From contig JBFWYD010000016.1 of assembly GCA_050186825.1 (NCBI GenBank), positions 1 to 64,000 of the forward strand: a DNA stretch of 64,000 nucleotides, written 5' to 3'. Shown in pieces: positions 1 to 8,429 of the stretch. The notes under the pieces were generated by a model. That model did no database searches. It was not told the DNA's origin and was given only the letters and a program-made list of their open reading frames with translations. A program made the translations under genes and the position numbers. The stretch is from NORP233 sp050186825 (lineage in GTDB: Bacteria; Planctomycetota; J058). How positions within the stretch are numbered: position 1 is the stretch's first letter; every line of letters starts with the position of its first letter.

Positions 1-53
1 GCCAACAGCCGCCGATAGAACCGCTCCGTCTCAGCCTTGCTCCGCTTGGTCAT
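1..53 (-). CDS. Start of an unidentified gene, cut by window edge
   Basis: Seventeen codons are visible, beginning MTKRSKAETERF. An AGGAGG-type site (GGAGGTG) lies a few bases upstream of the ATG at 53. Two further in-frame ATGs lie at 65 and 77, but the ribosome-binding site favours 53. The peptide is basic. No function can be assigned from so short a piece. The next gene (113-595) is on the same strand, so the two may be co-transcribed. Confidence 0.35.
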   Translation of the reverse strand, partial: MTKRSKAETERFYRRLL

Positions 54-112
54 GAACACCTCCATGTGGGCGCCCATGCTGGCGGGTCGCGCTCAGCGGG
101 TCAGGACCGGCT

Positions 113-595
113 TCACCGGACGGTTACCTTCCGAAGGTCGGCCATCTGCCTGTTGACGTCGTCGATCGACTTCCAGAACCGGTCTTGGTTCTCAAGGCTG
201 GTCGGGTTCGAGTTCAGACCGAACAGGGCTGCCTTGAACTGGGCACGGACCTGGCTGTTTATCTGGTCGAGCTGTTGAGCCAGCATGACCGTCTCGAGCC
301 CGACGGAGCTACTGACGACCACGCTGATCGCTCCGGCCGGCTTCGGTAGCTCGCCTTTGAAGTCTGTGTCGACATGGAGGTCCTTCGCAATGATCGCGAA
401 CGCCTCCTCAGGATCCCGGACCACGGTGTAGATCTCCTCGTAGTCCTCGACGATCGCGTTGCCGTCCTTGTCCTTGATCAGGTTCCCGTCCTTGTCCTTC
501 AGCACGCGCTTGCGGTCTTGGCTGAAGACGGACACGGAGCACCCGACAGCAAGGAGTGCGGCGATCACCAAGAGGAGGCGTGCCGCTCCGCCCAT
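113..595 (-). CDS. Small lipoprotein with KDKDGN repeats
   Basis: About 160 residues. The N-terminus is a lipoprotein signal: MGGAAR, a hydrophobic run, then LAVGC with the lipidated Cys at residue 19. An in-frame ATG 17 codons upstream (646) would put non-signal sequence first, so 595 is preferred. Just after the lipobox there are two tandem copies of KDKDGN, a charged turn-forming repeat, then an acidic patch and a helical C-terminal half. It is probably anchored in the outer membrane or periplasm. No family was recognised. Confidence 0.6.
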   Translation of the reverse strand: MGGAARLLLVIAALLAVGCSVSVFSQDRKRVLKDKDGNLIKDKDGNAIVEDYEEIYTVVRDPEEAFAIIAKDLHVDTDFKGELPKPAGAISVVVSSSVGLETVMLAQQLDQINSQVRAQFKAALFGLNSNPTSLENQDRFWKSIDDVNRQMADLRKVTVR

Positions 596-752
596 GGGGG
601 ACAGGGAAGGCCTGGTTGAAGGTGCTGGGTAGAAGAAGGTGCCCACTTCGCCTCCTCGTTCGCGGCTGCAGCGAGGGAAGAGTAAGCGAGGTCACCTGCG
701 CGCGGCGATCATCAAGACTGATGATCGGTTGGGCGCCCGGGCACGCACGTAG

Positions 753-2090
753 TCACTCCTTCTGCAGGAGCCCTGCCAGCTCCCCCTCGACCCAGGCCTT
801 GAAGGGCGCCTCCGCGTCGCGGATCCGACCGGCCGCAAGCGCCAGCAGGTCCCGAAACGGCTCGACCTGGGTGGGGGTGTCGTCAGCAAGGTCCACGATC
901 CCGGGCACAGGGGTGCTGATCCTCAGGATCGTCTGGCCTTGGCTGAGTTCCTCCTCGTGGGTCGAGCGAAGCGCTGCGCGTAGCGAATCCGCGACGCGGA
1001 TCCGAAGCGCCCTGCTCGCGACTGCGTCCTGGCCCGGACACCCCCCGCTGATCGCAAGGGATACGCGGCCTCGGCCGTTCTTCGGCCGATCAGACCAGAT
1101 CGTCACGCGCAGGCTCCCGCCACCGAGCGCCTGCAGCGCCTCCTGCATGGGGCGGAAAGGGAGGTTGATCGAGCCCTCGGTGCTGCCGAAGGACCACAGC
1201 TCTGGGGTCAGCGTCGCGGCAAGCTCCTCTCGCAGGGCGGCCAAGAACGCCGACCCACCCAGCGAGAACCGGCGGCCGACCACGATCCCGAGTTGGGCGA
1301 AGGCCTCGCGGTGCCGGAGGAGCGCCGAGTCATGGGCCGCACGCTCGCTCTTCGAGGCCTGCCGGATCCGGTCGAGCGCCTCGTAGCGGGCGCGCTCAAG
1401 CCGCTGAACCAGGGTGCGGGTCTCCAGGTCGCTGACGTCGTCTCGCTGGATCAGGCAGGCACGCAGCTCCTCGACGAGGAACCTCGCTCGGGGCGAGGTC
1501 ATGCGCTCGCGAACGTCCGCCAGCCACTCCAGGTAGGGCTCGTAGCGCAAGTGGGCGAAGGGTGGGGCGGGGGCGTGATCTCCGTCGCGGCTGGGGCAGA
1601 GGAACACCAGCAAGGGCGTGGCCTTGCGGTCACCGGAGACCTGCACCGGCTTCGCGGCTGCCCAGGTGGCGTAGTCCGCCGTCTGGTCCTCCCCTTCGGC
1701 TGCGTCCACCTTGTACTCAACGATCAGGAGGGGCTGCTCCTGAGCGTCCGTCACCAAGACGTCGAGGCGGCGGGACTTGCCCCCGACCTCGATCGGGTGC
1801 TCGGTGGTGACGGTGACGGCGTCGAGGTCCAGCTCGTCGACGTCGAGCACGTCCAGCATGCCCTCCGCCTCGGCCCCCCTTGCCCCGAGGAGCATGAACG
1901 AACGCAGCAAGTCGGAGCCTGCCCCGTGGCTCGCCCGGGGGTCCAGGAGCCAGGCCAAGAGCGCGGCGTGAGAGATCTCGCGGCGGTCGATCGCGAGAAC
2001 GTGGAACGCCGACAGGTCGCGAAGCCTGCGCTCGAGCGCGTGGAAGTTGGGATCCGCGAGGATTTCGTTCAGGGCAGAGCGAAGGTTCAT
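753..2090 (-). CDS. PD-(D/E)XK nuclease superfamily protein (PDDEXK_4-like)
   Basis: 445 residues. The N-terminal part has the pattern typical of PDDEXK_4 (PF14281) proteins: 'EISHAALLAWLLDP' followed by a His-Gly pair. The core follows with D110 in RLDVLV, E125-Y-K127 in IVEYK, and Q136 downstream. These are the D, ExK and Q positions of a PD-(D/E)XK metal-dependent nuclease fold. The C-terminal 200 residues are mostly helical and unassigned. The frame stays open upstream to 3173, but that part is antisense to the Mrr gene, so the start is placed at ATG 2090 (GTG at 2096 is the alternative). It is divergent from the Mrr gene, 156 bp apart. A defence role is inferred, not shown. Confidence 0.75.
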   Translation of the reverse strand: MNLRSALNEILADPNFHALERRLRDLSAFHVLAIDRREISHAALLAWLLDPRASHGAGSDLLRSFMLLGARGAEAEGMLDVLDVDELDLDAVTVTTEHPIEVGGKSRRLDVLVTDAQEQPLLIVEYKVDAAEGEDQTADYATWAAAKPVQVSGDRKATPLLVFLCPSRDGDHAPAPPFAHLRYEPYLEWLADVRERMTSPRARFLVEELRACLIQRDDVSDLETRTLVQRLERARYEALDRIRQASKSERAAHDSALLRHREAFAQLGIVVGRRFSLGGSAFLAALREELAATLTPELWSFGSTEGSINLPFRPMQEALQALGGGSLRVTIWSDRPKNGRGRVSLAISGGCPGQDAVASRALRIRVADSLRAALRSTHEEELSQGQTILRISTPVPGIVDLADDTPTQVEPFRDLLALAAGRIRDAEAPFKAWVEGELAGLLQKE

Positions 2091-2246
2091 GCGCACTCGG
2101 AGGTCAGGGGCGTCCACTCTATGGCAGAGCCCTGTGCGTGTGGCAGCCCTCCCGCTGCGCTCAATGAGCCCTTTCCAGCCCTCCTCAGCCGGGGCAAACT
2201 TCCAGCGCCTTGCTGCTCGTGAGCACTGGGCGCAAGGAGCCTTGGA

Positions 2247-3164
2247 ATGGGTGTCCCGGCCTACGATCGGCTCATTGAGCCGCTGCTTCGATTCCTGGCT
2301 GCCTGCCCCAACGGCACGAGCCGGCCGGAGGCCGAGGCCACCTTGGCGGACCAACTTGGACTCACCGCAGCCGAGCGGATTCTCATGCTCCCGAGCGGCC
2401 GGCAGGGTCTGTTTGCGAACCGTGTTGGCTGGGCCCATGACCGCCTGAAGCGAGCCAGGTACTCCACAAGCCAGCGACGGGGCCTCTGGCAGATCACGGA
2501 CGCTGGGCGTGAGTTCGTGGTTGGCCACCCTGCTCCGCTGTCCGAAGCAGAGGTGAAGGCGATCGCTGACACGGGTCGTCGGAGGCGCTACGTCGCCTTG
2601 CCCAGCGAGGAAGCCGCGGCGCCCGAGCCGACGGGGGAAGCACCTGACGTGGCGCAGTCGCCCGAGGAGCAGATCGAGGAGGCCGTCGCGGAGCTGCGCG
2701 ATAGCGTCTCCCTCCAGCTCCTTGAGCTGATCAAGGAGAACACTCCAGAGTTCTTCGAGCACCTGGTTCTCGACCTGCTCCATGCCATGGGCTATGGCGT
2801 CAGCCGCACGGATCGTCAGCATGTCGGTGGATCGGGAGACGGCGGGATCGACGGCGTGATCTCCCTTGACCGCCTCGGTCTGGAGAAGGTCTGCGTTCAG
2901 GCAAAGCGCTGGTTCGGGAACAGCGTGGGGCGCCCCGAGGTGCAGGCGTTCTACGGAGCGCTGGCGGGAAACCGTGTCCGCAAAGGAGTGCTGATCACCA
3001 CCTCGAACTTCTCCCAGCAGGCAATCGACTTCGCCAAGTCCGTCGAGGGCGTGGTGCTGGTCGACGGGGAACGCCTCACGCAGCTCATGATCGATCACGG
3101 CGTGGGTGTTCAGCACCGGCCGCTTCAGGTTCCCCGAGTCGATAGCGACTACTTCGACGTGTAG
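2247..3164 (+). CDS. mrr: Mrr-type restriction endonuclease
   Basis: 305 residues, the usual Mrr length. The N-terminal winged-helix domain (Mrr_N, about 1-95) starts MGVPAYDRLIEPLLRFL. A charged linker follows, then the Mrr catalytic domain (about 165-290). The active site is visible as GGSGDGGIDG with D202 and the Q218-A-K220 motif in VCVQAKRW. Mrr family enzymes are type IV nucleases that cut methylated DNA. No partner methylase is adjacent, consistent with a stand-alone type IV enzyme. It is divergent from the PDDEXK_4-like gene, so the two could share a promoter region at 2090-2247. Confidence 0.93.
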   Translation: MGVPAYDRLIEPLLRFLAACPNGTSRPEAEATLADQLGLTAAERILMLPSGRQGLFANRVGWAHDRLKRARYSTSQRRGLWQITDAGREFVVGHPAPLSEAEVKAIADTGRRRRYVALPSEEAAAPEPTGEAPDVAQSPEEQIEEAVAELRDSVSLQLLELIKENTPEFFEHLVLDLLHAMGYGVSRTDRQHVGGSGDGGIDGVISLDRLGLEKVCVQAKRWFGNSVGRPEVQAFYGALAGNRVRKGVLITTSNFSQQAIDFAKSVEGVVLVDGERLTQLMIDHGVGVQHRPLQVPRVDSDYFDV

Positions 3165-3190
3165 ACGCTGCAATGGCTGCAGCTCACATG

Positions 3191-4123
3191 TCAGCCCAAC
3201 AACGCGTCCCGCAGCTCCCTCCCCAGCCGCAGCAGCGCCTCCGGCGAGTCCGTCTGCCCCGCAGCTACCCGTGCCGCCAGGACCCGCCCCGCAGCCTCGA
3301 TCGCGGCGACTCGCTCCGCCTCGCTCGCCGTAGACGCGCCCGCCCTGGTTCCTCGGCTCCCCGGTCGATCCTTCGCGCCCCCGCCCGGAGCCCCGGCCTG
3401 CAGGAGCCCCTCGAGCCGCCGCCGGTTCTCGCCCTGGGGCTCCGTCTTCCCCGACTCCCAGCCGAAGATCGAGCCCGCGCTCACGCCGAGCTGCGCGGCG
3501 AGCGCCTTCCGCGAGAGGTTCTGCCCCTCACGCCACGCCCTGAACCCCTTGCCGTCGAACGGACCGGCGCTGATCGCCACGGGAGCCGGGAGGGCGCCGT
3601 TGGTCGGAGCCCGTGACGAGGCTCCCGCCGGCGCGCTGGCCAGGATCTCCGCGAGCTTGAGCTGCGCGACCTCGCTGGGGAACCGGTCGCCCGCCTTCCA
3701 GCGCCCGATCAGACCCTGGCTGACGCCCACCATGTTGCTGAGTTGCGCCGCCGTGAGCCGGTGCCGGGCCACGTAGTCGAAGACGTCCTTCTTCTCGACG
3801 TGGACCCAGGCCCCAAGCCGCGCGCCCTGCTTCCCACGGGGTGCGCTGCGGCCGGTCCCCTGCTCCTTGGGGGCCGCCTTCTTCCTGCGGCCCCTCTTGG
3901 CCGGGACCTGGCCCTCGGTGCCGGCCGCCTTCGCGACCTTCTTCTTGGCGCCGCCGGCCTTCTTCCGCCTGGCCTTCTTGGCGACCTTCTTGTTCGCCTT
4001 GGCCTTCTTGGCTCGTGCCTTGACCTTCTTCTTGGCGCCCCGCTTCTTCGGCCCGGCGGCTGGGCCCTCCGCGCCGCGGGCGGCGTCGTTCTTGGCGGTG
4101 TCGGTCTGGGCGGTGTCGAGCAT
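3191..4123 (-). CDS. Histone H1-like Lys-rich tail fused to two HTH domains
   Basis: 310 residues. Residues 26-90 are a Lys/Ala/Arg-rich tail with many KK and AKK steps, resembling the C-terminal tails of bacterial histone H1-like proteins. Two XRE-like helix-turn-helix segments follow: about 112-148 (LTAAQLSNMVGVSQGLIGRW) and about 194-235 (LSRKALAAQLGVSAGSIFGW). The C-terminus is a helix rich in Arg and Leu. The start at 4123 has GAGGAGGG at good spacing. The protein probably binds DNA and may both compact it and regulate. It is convergent with mrr (26-bp gap). The HTH call is secure, the chromatin role is inferred. Confidence 0.7.
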   Translation of the reverse strand: MLDTAQTDTAKNDAARGAEGPAAGPKKRGAKKKVKARAKKAKANKKVAKKARRKKAGGAKKKVAKAAGTEGQVPAKRGRRKKAAPKEQGTGRSAPRGKQGARLGAWVHVEKKDVFDYVARHRLTAAQLSNMVGVSQGLIGRWKAGDRFPSEVAQLKLAEILASAPAGASSRAPTNGALPAPVAISAGPFDGKGFRAWREGQNLSRKALAAQLGVSAGSIFGWESGKTEPQGENRRRLEGLLQAGAPGGGAKDRPGSRGTRAGASTASEAERVAAIEAAGRVLAARVAAGQTDSPEALLRLGRELRDALLG

Positions 4124-4240
4124 TGGCCCTCCTCTGGGCAGTCGCTGTCCATGGTAGCGCAGCCGACTGACCCGCTCCGGACCCACCTTCGGGACAAGGC
4201 GTTCGCCCCAGCCTTAGGCGGAAGTCGGTAGGGGAGGGGT

Positions 4241-4283
4241 CCTTCCCTTCCTTCCCCACCCTGAGTTGAAACGGAAGGGAAGG
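4241..4283. promoter_or_regulatory. 11-bp perfect inverted repeat between divergent genes
   Basis: CCTTCCCTTCC at 4241-4251 is mirrored by GGAAGGGAAGG at 4273-4283, with a 21-nt spacer. It lies between the divergent genes starting at 4123 and 4357, so an operator for one or both is plausible. It could instead form an RNA hairpin. Function is not established. Confidence 0.45.
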
Positions 4284-4356
4284 GCGCCCCCGCGGCGAGC
4301 GTGGCGCGCGCACGGCCTGGCGGGCGCCGCCCACGCCCTCGCTGTACTCCCGCCCC

Positions 4357-4959
4357 ATGCCACCCGCCTCCTACCTGTTCGAGAAGGCCTGCTACGCACC
4401 CGAGTGCCTCGCGCGAGTCGCCGAGGACCTGAAGCTCCTCCCCACGGACTCCGTTGGGCACCGCGAGACCAGCGCCTACCTGAACGTGGCGCTGCGTCAC
4501 GCCCTCCGCACCTGCTGCGAGATCGCTGGCGAGGACCTCGACCCCCAGTGGACGGTGGACCTGGCCCGGGACGGAAGCTCCGCCTGGAAGCAGGTCAAGC
4601 AGGACCTCGAGGAGTCGCTCTTCGGCCCCCTCGACGAGGAGGAGGAGTTGCTTCCCGGAGCGCCGCGCTCGCTCGAACCCGAGGAGGAGCCCGACCTGGA
4701 CGCCGCGGAGGTCGTTGAGGCCGCCGCCGCGACCCTCTCCGCGCTGGTCGACCTCGCGGACGTCTTGCGGAAGCACGGCTGCTACGAGCTGCACGACGGC
4801 AACCTGCGCGGCTACGTCGGAACCGCGCTGAACGCGCTCAAGGTCGTGTTCCTGGCCATCCAGAACGCCGAGGAGAAGTGGGGTCGCCCCGACCGCAGGA
4901 CGTGGGCTCAGGCCCGGCTACAGTTCGTGATCCACTTCGGAGATCGCATCCCCAGCTAA
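4357..4959 (+). CDS. Hypothetical helical protein
   Basis: 200 residues. It is predominantly helical, with an acidic stretch at about 95-120 (DEEEE, EPEEEPD). No signal peptide, membrane segment or known catalytic motif was seen. It stands alone, divergent from the Lys-rich HTH gene and 130 bp upstream of the HEPN-type gene. Codon use is normal for the window (strong G/C third positions), so the frame is likely real. Function is unknown. Confidence 0.55.
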   Translation: MPPASYLFEKACYAPECLARVAEDLKLLPTDSVGHRETSAYLNVALRHALRTCCEIAGEDLDPQWTVDLARDGSSAWKQVKQDLEESLFGPLDEEEELLPGAPRSLEPEEEPDLDAAEVVEAAAATLSALVDLADVLRKHGCYELHDGNLRGYVGTALNALKVVFLAIQNAEEKWGRPDRRTWAQARLQFVIHFGDRIPS

Positions 4960-5088
4960 CCAGCGCCGCGGGCGATACACGGAGTTCCTGACACCCTCCT
5001 TTGTGGACCCCGAGGACGGCGAGAGAAGTTCTCGACGCCCCTGCGGGGTGGGCAAGGCCCTGATAGGTTGCGCAGAGGAGAGGTCAGT

Positions 5089-6030
5089 ATGGCACCCCCC
5101 CTCTACTTTCCCGCCTCAGCGAACGCGAGAATCCAACTCACGGAGGCGCTGCAATTCACCTATGCCGCAACAGTCGGACTCTGGAACCTGCGTTGGCAAG
5201 TTCGAGGCTTCAACGAGGCACTAGACGCGAACAACAAGGAACTGGTGACTCGCTTCGCAGCCGGGACAGGCGTAGACGGAGCAGATCTTCTCGGGGCCTG
5301 CGTGCAAGCTTCTTGGGAGAGTCAGGTCGCAGGATTCTTGAGGATGGTCCTCACCACCCAGATAGCGATCTACGAGGAGTGGATCGACGAGGTTCTCGGC
5401 GCGCTCGGGAAGAACAGCAACTCCAAGCGAAAGGGCCTTCAGTTTCCTGCTGCTCTTGCGAGTGGGCACTCGGCGGGAGACGTGTTGAGCGCCTTGCACG
5501 CGAACGAGTCTCCAATCACCAAGGACGCCTTCTACTCCTCGCTGAAGAAGAACCGCAAGTACCAACTAGCTCACCTGGAGGCCCTGCTCCTCTGCTTTCG
5601 CTATTTCAAGGAGGCGCGGAACTGCGCCATGCATCGCGGGGGAATCGTGGACGCGAAGGCTGAGAACGCGTTTGCCGAGTTCTCAACGGTGGCGACCACG
5701 TCGGCTCTCGGGCTGAAGGAAGTGCCGGAACACGAGCCGTTGGTCGAAGGGAAGCTGGTTAGATTGAAGTGGCGAGGCGTTGTCGGATTCAGTGAAGTGA
5801 TACTCCGCCTTATAGCTACGCTAGACGCCGAACTTTGCTACGCAGAGGGGGCGGAAGACTACTTCATCAGCCGCTGGAAGAAGGAGAAGGTCAAACAAAT
5901 CCAATTGCGGCATGGCGAGAAGCCGGAGCCCGGAGTGAAGAGCGCGCTGGTCAAGCTGAAGCTCCCCAAGACCGCGAGTCTAGGCAAGCTGATCCCGTTC
6001 TTGCGGGAGCACCGTCTCGTTGTTTTCTGA
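5089..6030 (+). CDS. HEPN-motif protein, candidate RNase
   Basis: 313 residues, mostly helical. The segment KEARNCAMHRGG carries R177-N178-x3-H182, the RxxxxH motif with a polar residue after Arg that marks HEPN-superfamily ribonucleases. Such proteins act as toxins or abortive-infection effectors, or as RNA processing enzymes. The start at 5089 follows GAGGAGAGG. No adjacent MNT nucleotidyltransferase antitoxin is visible. Its third-position G+C is lower than in neighbours (many A/T-ending codons), hinting at recent acquisition. The HEPN assignment rests on the motif and helical context, not on a family match. Confidence 0.6.
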   Translation: MAPPLYFPASANARIQLTEALQFTYAATVGLWNLRWQVRGFNEALDANNKELVTRFAAGTGVDGADLLGACVQASWESQVAGFLRMVLTTQIAIYEEWIDEVLGALGKNSNSKRKGLQFPAALASGHSAGDVLSALHANESPITKDAFYSSLKKNRKYQLAHLEALLLCFRYFKEARNCAMHRGGIVDAKAENAFAEFSTVATTSALGLKEVPEHEPLVEGKLVRLKWRGVVGFSEVILRLIATLDAELCYAEGAEDYFISRWKKEKVKQIQLRHGEKPEPGVKSALVKLKLPKTASLGKLIPFLREHRLVVF

Positions 6031-6186
6031 CCAAGGGCAGCACCGCTCGCGGAAGCCGCAGCCAGAGCAGTAGAAGGTCCCGGCAGCGGACGGATACCAC
6101 AGCATTGGCTGTCGAAGCCGCTCGCCCACTGCGTGCTGGTCCAGGCCGACCTGGCTGCCCTTGAGCCCTTCCGACGGCGCCAGGTC

Positions 6187-6516
6187 ATGAGCGAGAGCAT
6201 GCCCCGGGTCATGGACGCCGAGCGGCGGCTGGCCATGGCGCTGGAGGCCTACGGCGAGATCGTGAGGGGCGGCGACGAGCAGCGCGCCGAGGTCCTGATC
6301 CGCGAGCTGGAGGTGCCCTACTACGAGAGCCGCCGCCCCAAGAAGCGGCGCGCCTACGAGGACCCAGTTCGCCAGCGCGAGGATCAGCGAGGCCTGCGGC
6401 GCGAGCTGCAGGCGAAGAGGAAGCAGGTCGAACGGCTTCGCAAGCAGGGCGGGGGGCGCCGCGCGCTGCGAGAACTCGAGCGAGAGATCCAGGTCCTGGA
6501 GGAACTCACGGGCTGA
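6187..6516 (+). CDS. Small hypothetical charged coiled-coil protein
   Basis: About 109 residues from ATG 6187. The frame also allows a start at 6133. The second half is a long Arg/Glu/Gln-rich amphipathic helix typical of a coiled coil. No enzymatic motif is visible. It is convergent with the XRE regulator gene that ends at 6531. Function is unknown. Confidence 0.45.
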   Translation: MSESMPRVMDAERRLAMALEAYGEIVRGGDEQRAEVLIRELEVPYYESRRPKKRRAYEDPVRQREDQRGLRRELQAKRKQVERLRKQGGGRRALRELEREIQVLEELTG

Positions 6517-6530
6517 GGCGCGGCGCCCTT

Positions 6531-6911
6531 CTAGCCAGCGCTCTCCTGCTCTCCCTCTGCACGCGCACGCTCGGCGACACGGTCTAGCGCCTTGATCAGC
6601 GAGCGCGTCGCCTGAATGTAGTCGGGGCCCTTCGCCCGGAGGACGGTCGCGAGTCCGTCAGCCGCGTCCGGCTTCCCCGGGTTCTGCTGCGCCTCTGCGA
6701 CGAGTTGTTCGACGGGCACGCTGAGGGCTCGAGCCAAGGCCGCGAGGGCACCAACGGAGACGCTCTTCTTCGCGGCCTCGAGATCCGTCACGGAGCTGCG
6801 CGCGATCCCGGCAAGGCGGGCGAGTTGACCCTGGCTGAGGCCTTGCTCCTCACGGAGCGCTCGCACGCGCTCGGCAACTCGTAGCTCGATCGTCTCCCGC
6901 CGGCGCGCCAT
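6531..6911 (-). CDS. XRE-family transcriptional regulator
   Basis: 126 residues. A canonical XRE helix-turn-helix covers about residues 8-65: VRALREEQGLSQGQLARLAG followed by ARSSVTDLEAAKKSVSVGAL. The C-terminal 50 residues form a charged helix. It is a paralogue of the regulator at 43416-43775: both start MARRR/MARKK, share a DGLA..L core and end in a helix of equal length. Probably a repressor controlling nearby element genes. Its target site was not identified. Confidence 0.85.
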   Translation of the reverse strand: MARRRETIELRVAERVRALREEQGLSQGQLARLAGIARSSVTDLEAAKKSVSVGALAALARALSVPVEQLVAEAQQNPGKPDAADGLATVLRAKGPDYIQATRSLIKALDRVAERARAEGEQESAG

Positions 6912-7032
6912 GGTCCCCCGCTTGCGCGAGGAATCGTCTCAGGGGTTGCGGTCGGAATGCCGGCTCGCCATAGTGCGCTGAATACCGACCGCCGAGCTGC
7001 GACTGCTCCGCGGTCGGTCCCCAGGAGGCGCC

Positions 7033-8340
7033 ATGGCCCTCATGAGCTGCGTGGAGTGCGGTCGAGAGGTCTCCGATCGCGCCCCCTCTTGTCCCGGTTG
7101 CGGGTGTCCCATTGGGACCCCCAGCACCTTCTCCGCGACCAGAGCCTCTAGCAGCACCAGCCCCCTCTGGGTTCTGGCGGCGCTGCTCGCAATGGGAGGG
7201 GTGGGCGCCGTCGGCTTCCTGAACCGTGCCGCGATCCTGGAGCTGATCGAGCCCCCCATGTCTTCCGCGTCCAGGGCACCCGCGCCCGCTGACAAGAAGC
7301 AGACTGCGGACGAGGAAGCGTCCCGGGCCGCGCGAGCCGAGCTGGCGGCCCTCCAGGACAAGAAGCGCGAAGCTGAGGCCGCCCTGGAGTGCACCCGTGC
7401 TGAGAAGGAGCAGCGGGAACGGGACCACAGCGAGGAGGCGACGCGAGCCGCTCGTGCAGAGTTGGCGGCCCTGCAGGAGAAGCAGCGTGAGGCTGAGGCG
7501 GCCCTCGAGCGTGCCCGAGCCGAGAAGGAGCAGCGAGAGAACGACCGCAGGGAGGAGGAGGCCGCCCGTCAGCGCCGTGAAAGGGCGCGCGAGGAGCGAG
7601 AAGCGGCCATTGCCTACCGCGAGCGCCTGCAGCGTGAGCGCGAGGAGGCCAAGGCGCGGAAGGAGCGGCTCGAGGTCATTCGACAGGAAGCTGAACAGCA
7701 GGCGGCGGAACGCGAGCGGGCTGAGCGCGAGCGGGCTTCGCGGGAGCAGGCCGAGCGGCACCCCGTTCGGGGGCTGCCGGACGCCGGCTCGCTACCCAGC
7801 AACACGCCCAGCCCCGTGTACGGTAATGCCAACCTCTACGTCCGCCTGGTCCAGGCTCCGCTCAAGAAGCCCGACGGCACGGACTGGGACGTGGGCGCGC
7901 TGGCTTCCAAGGCGGTGGACCCGCTGCTCGCGAAGGCAGCCACCAAGCTGGCCCTGACCGGAGAGCCCACGAGCGTTCTGATCTCCGCCGTCATGGCCTC
8001 CCCCAAGGGAAGACAGTTCGCCGAGGTTCTGAAGGCCATGATCGGGAGAACCGCCGCCCCCGACCTGGTGCTCGTCCTCGTGGGTCCTGACGGCACCACC
8101 CTCCAGAGCCCCCTCGTCAAGAACTCGCACGTTGCAGGCTGGTCCTCCCCCTTCTGCAGCGTCCCAGCCGGGACCGCGACTGGGAATCTCGTGTTCGCGC
8201 TCTGGGACGTCGACCTGCAGTTCCACGACCCGATCTTCACGGCGACGGTCCCGATCGCTGAGCTACGGCGCCTGGGGGGCCTGCAGATCACTGGCGAAGA
8301 CGGCTCCGCTCTGGTGCTGGGGCTCGAGCCTGCGAGGTAG
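7033..8340 (+). CDS. Zinc-ribbon, single-pass membrane, coiled-coil protein
   Basis: 435 residues. The N-terminus is a zinc ribbon (C6-x2-C9, C20-x2-C23 plus C25) of the type found before membrane segments in many bacterial proteins. One transmembrane helix (about 44-63) follows, then a long coiled coil (about 95-255) containing two near-identical 40-residue repeats encoded by a 120-bp tandem duplication (about 7324 and 7444). The C-terminal domain (about 265-435) is beta-rich and ends with FALWDVDLQFHDP, which resembles a C2-like sandwich. Probably a membrane scaffold or sensor. The C2 comparison is tentative. Confidence 0.65.
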   Translation: MALMSCVECGREVSDRAPSCPGCGCPIGTPSTFSATRASSSTSPLWVLAALLAMGGVGAVGFLNRAAILELIEPPMSSASRAPAPADKKQTADEEASRAARAELAALQDKKREAEAALECTRAEKEQRERDHSEEATRAARAELAALQEKQREAEAALERARAEKEQRENDRREEEAARQRRERAREEREAAIAYRERLQREREEAKARKERLEVIRQEAEQQAAERERAERERASREQAERHPVRGLPDAGSLPSNTPSPVYGNANLYVRLVQAPLKKPDGTDWDVGALASKAVDPLLAKAATKLALTGEPTSVLISAVMASPKGRQFAEVLKAMIGRTAAPDLVLVLVGPDGTTLQSPLVKNSHVAGWSSPFCSVPAGTATGNLVFALWDVDLQFHDPIFTATVPIAELRRLGGLQITGEDGSALVLGLEPAR

Positions 8341-8429
8341 CCCTTCAGCCCGTTCCACAAGTGCCAGTCGGCTGCCGACACGCCGGAGGAGTAGCCGCCG
8401 CTGTCGCACCCCCCGGTACCCTGCCCGCC

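Noticed and set aside
2091..3173. Upstream extension of the PDDEXK_4-like frame to 806 codons
   Set aside because: It is exactly antisense to the well-supported mrr gene, and the encoded sequence lacks family similarity. The conserved start is at 2090.
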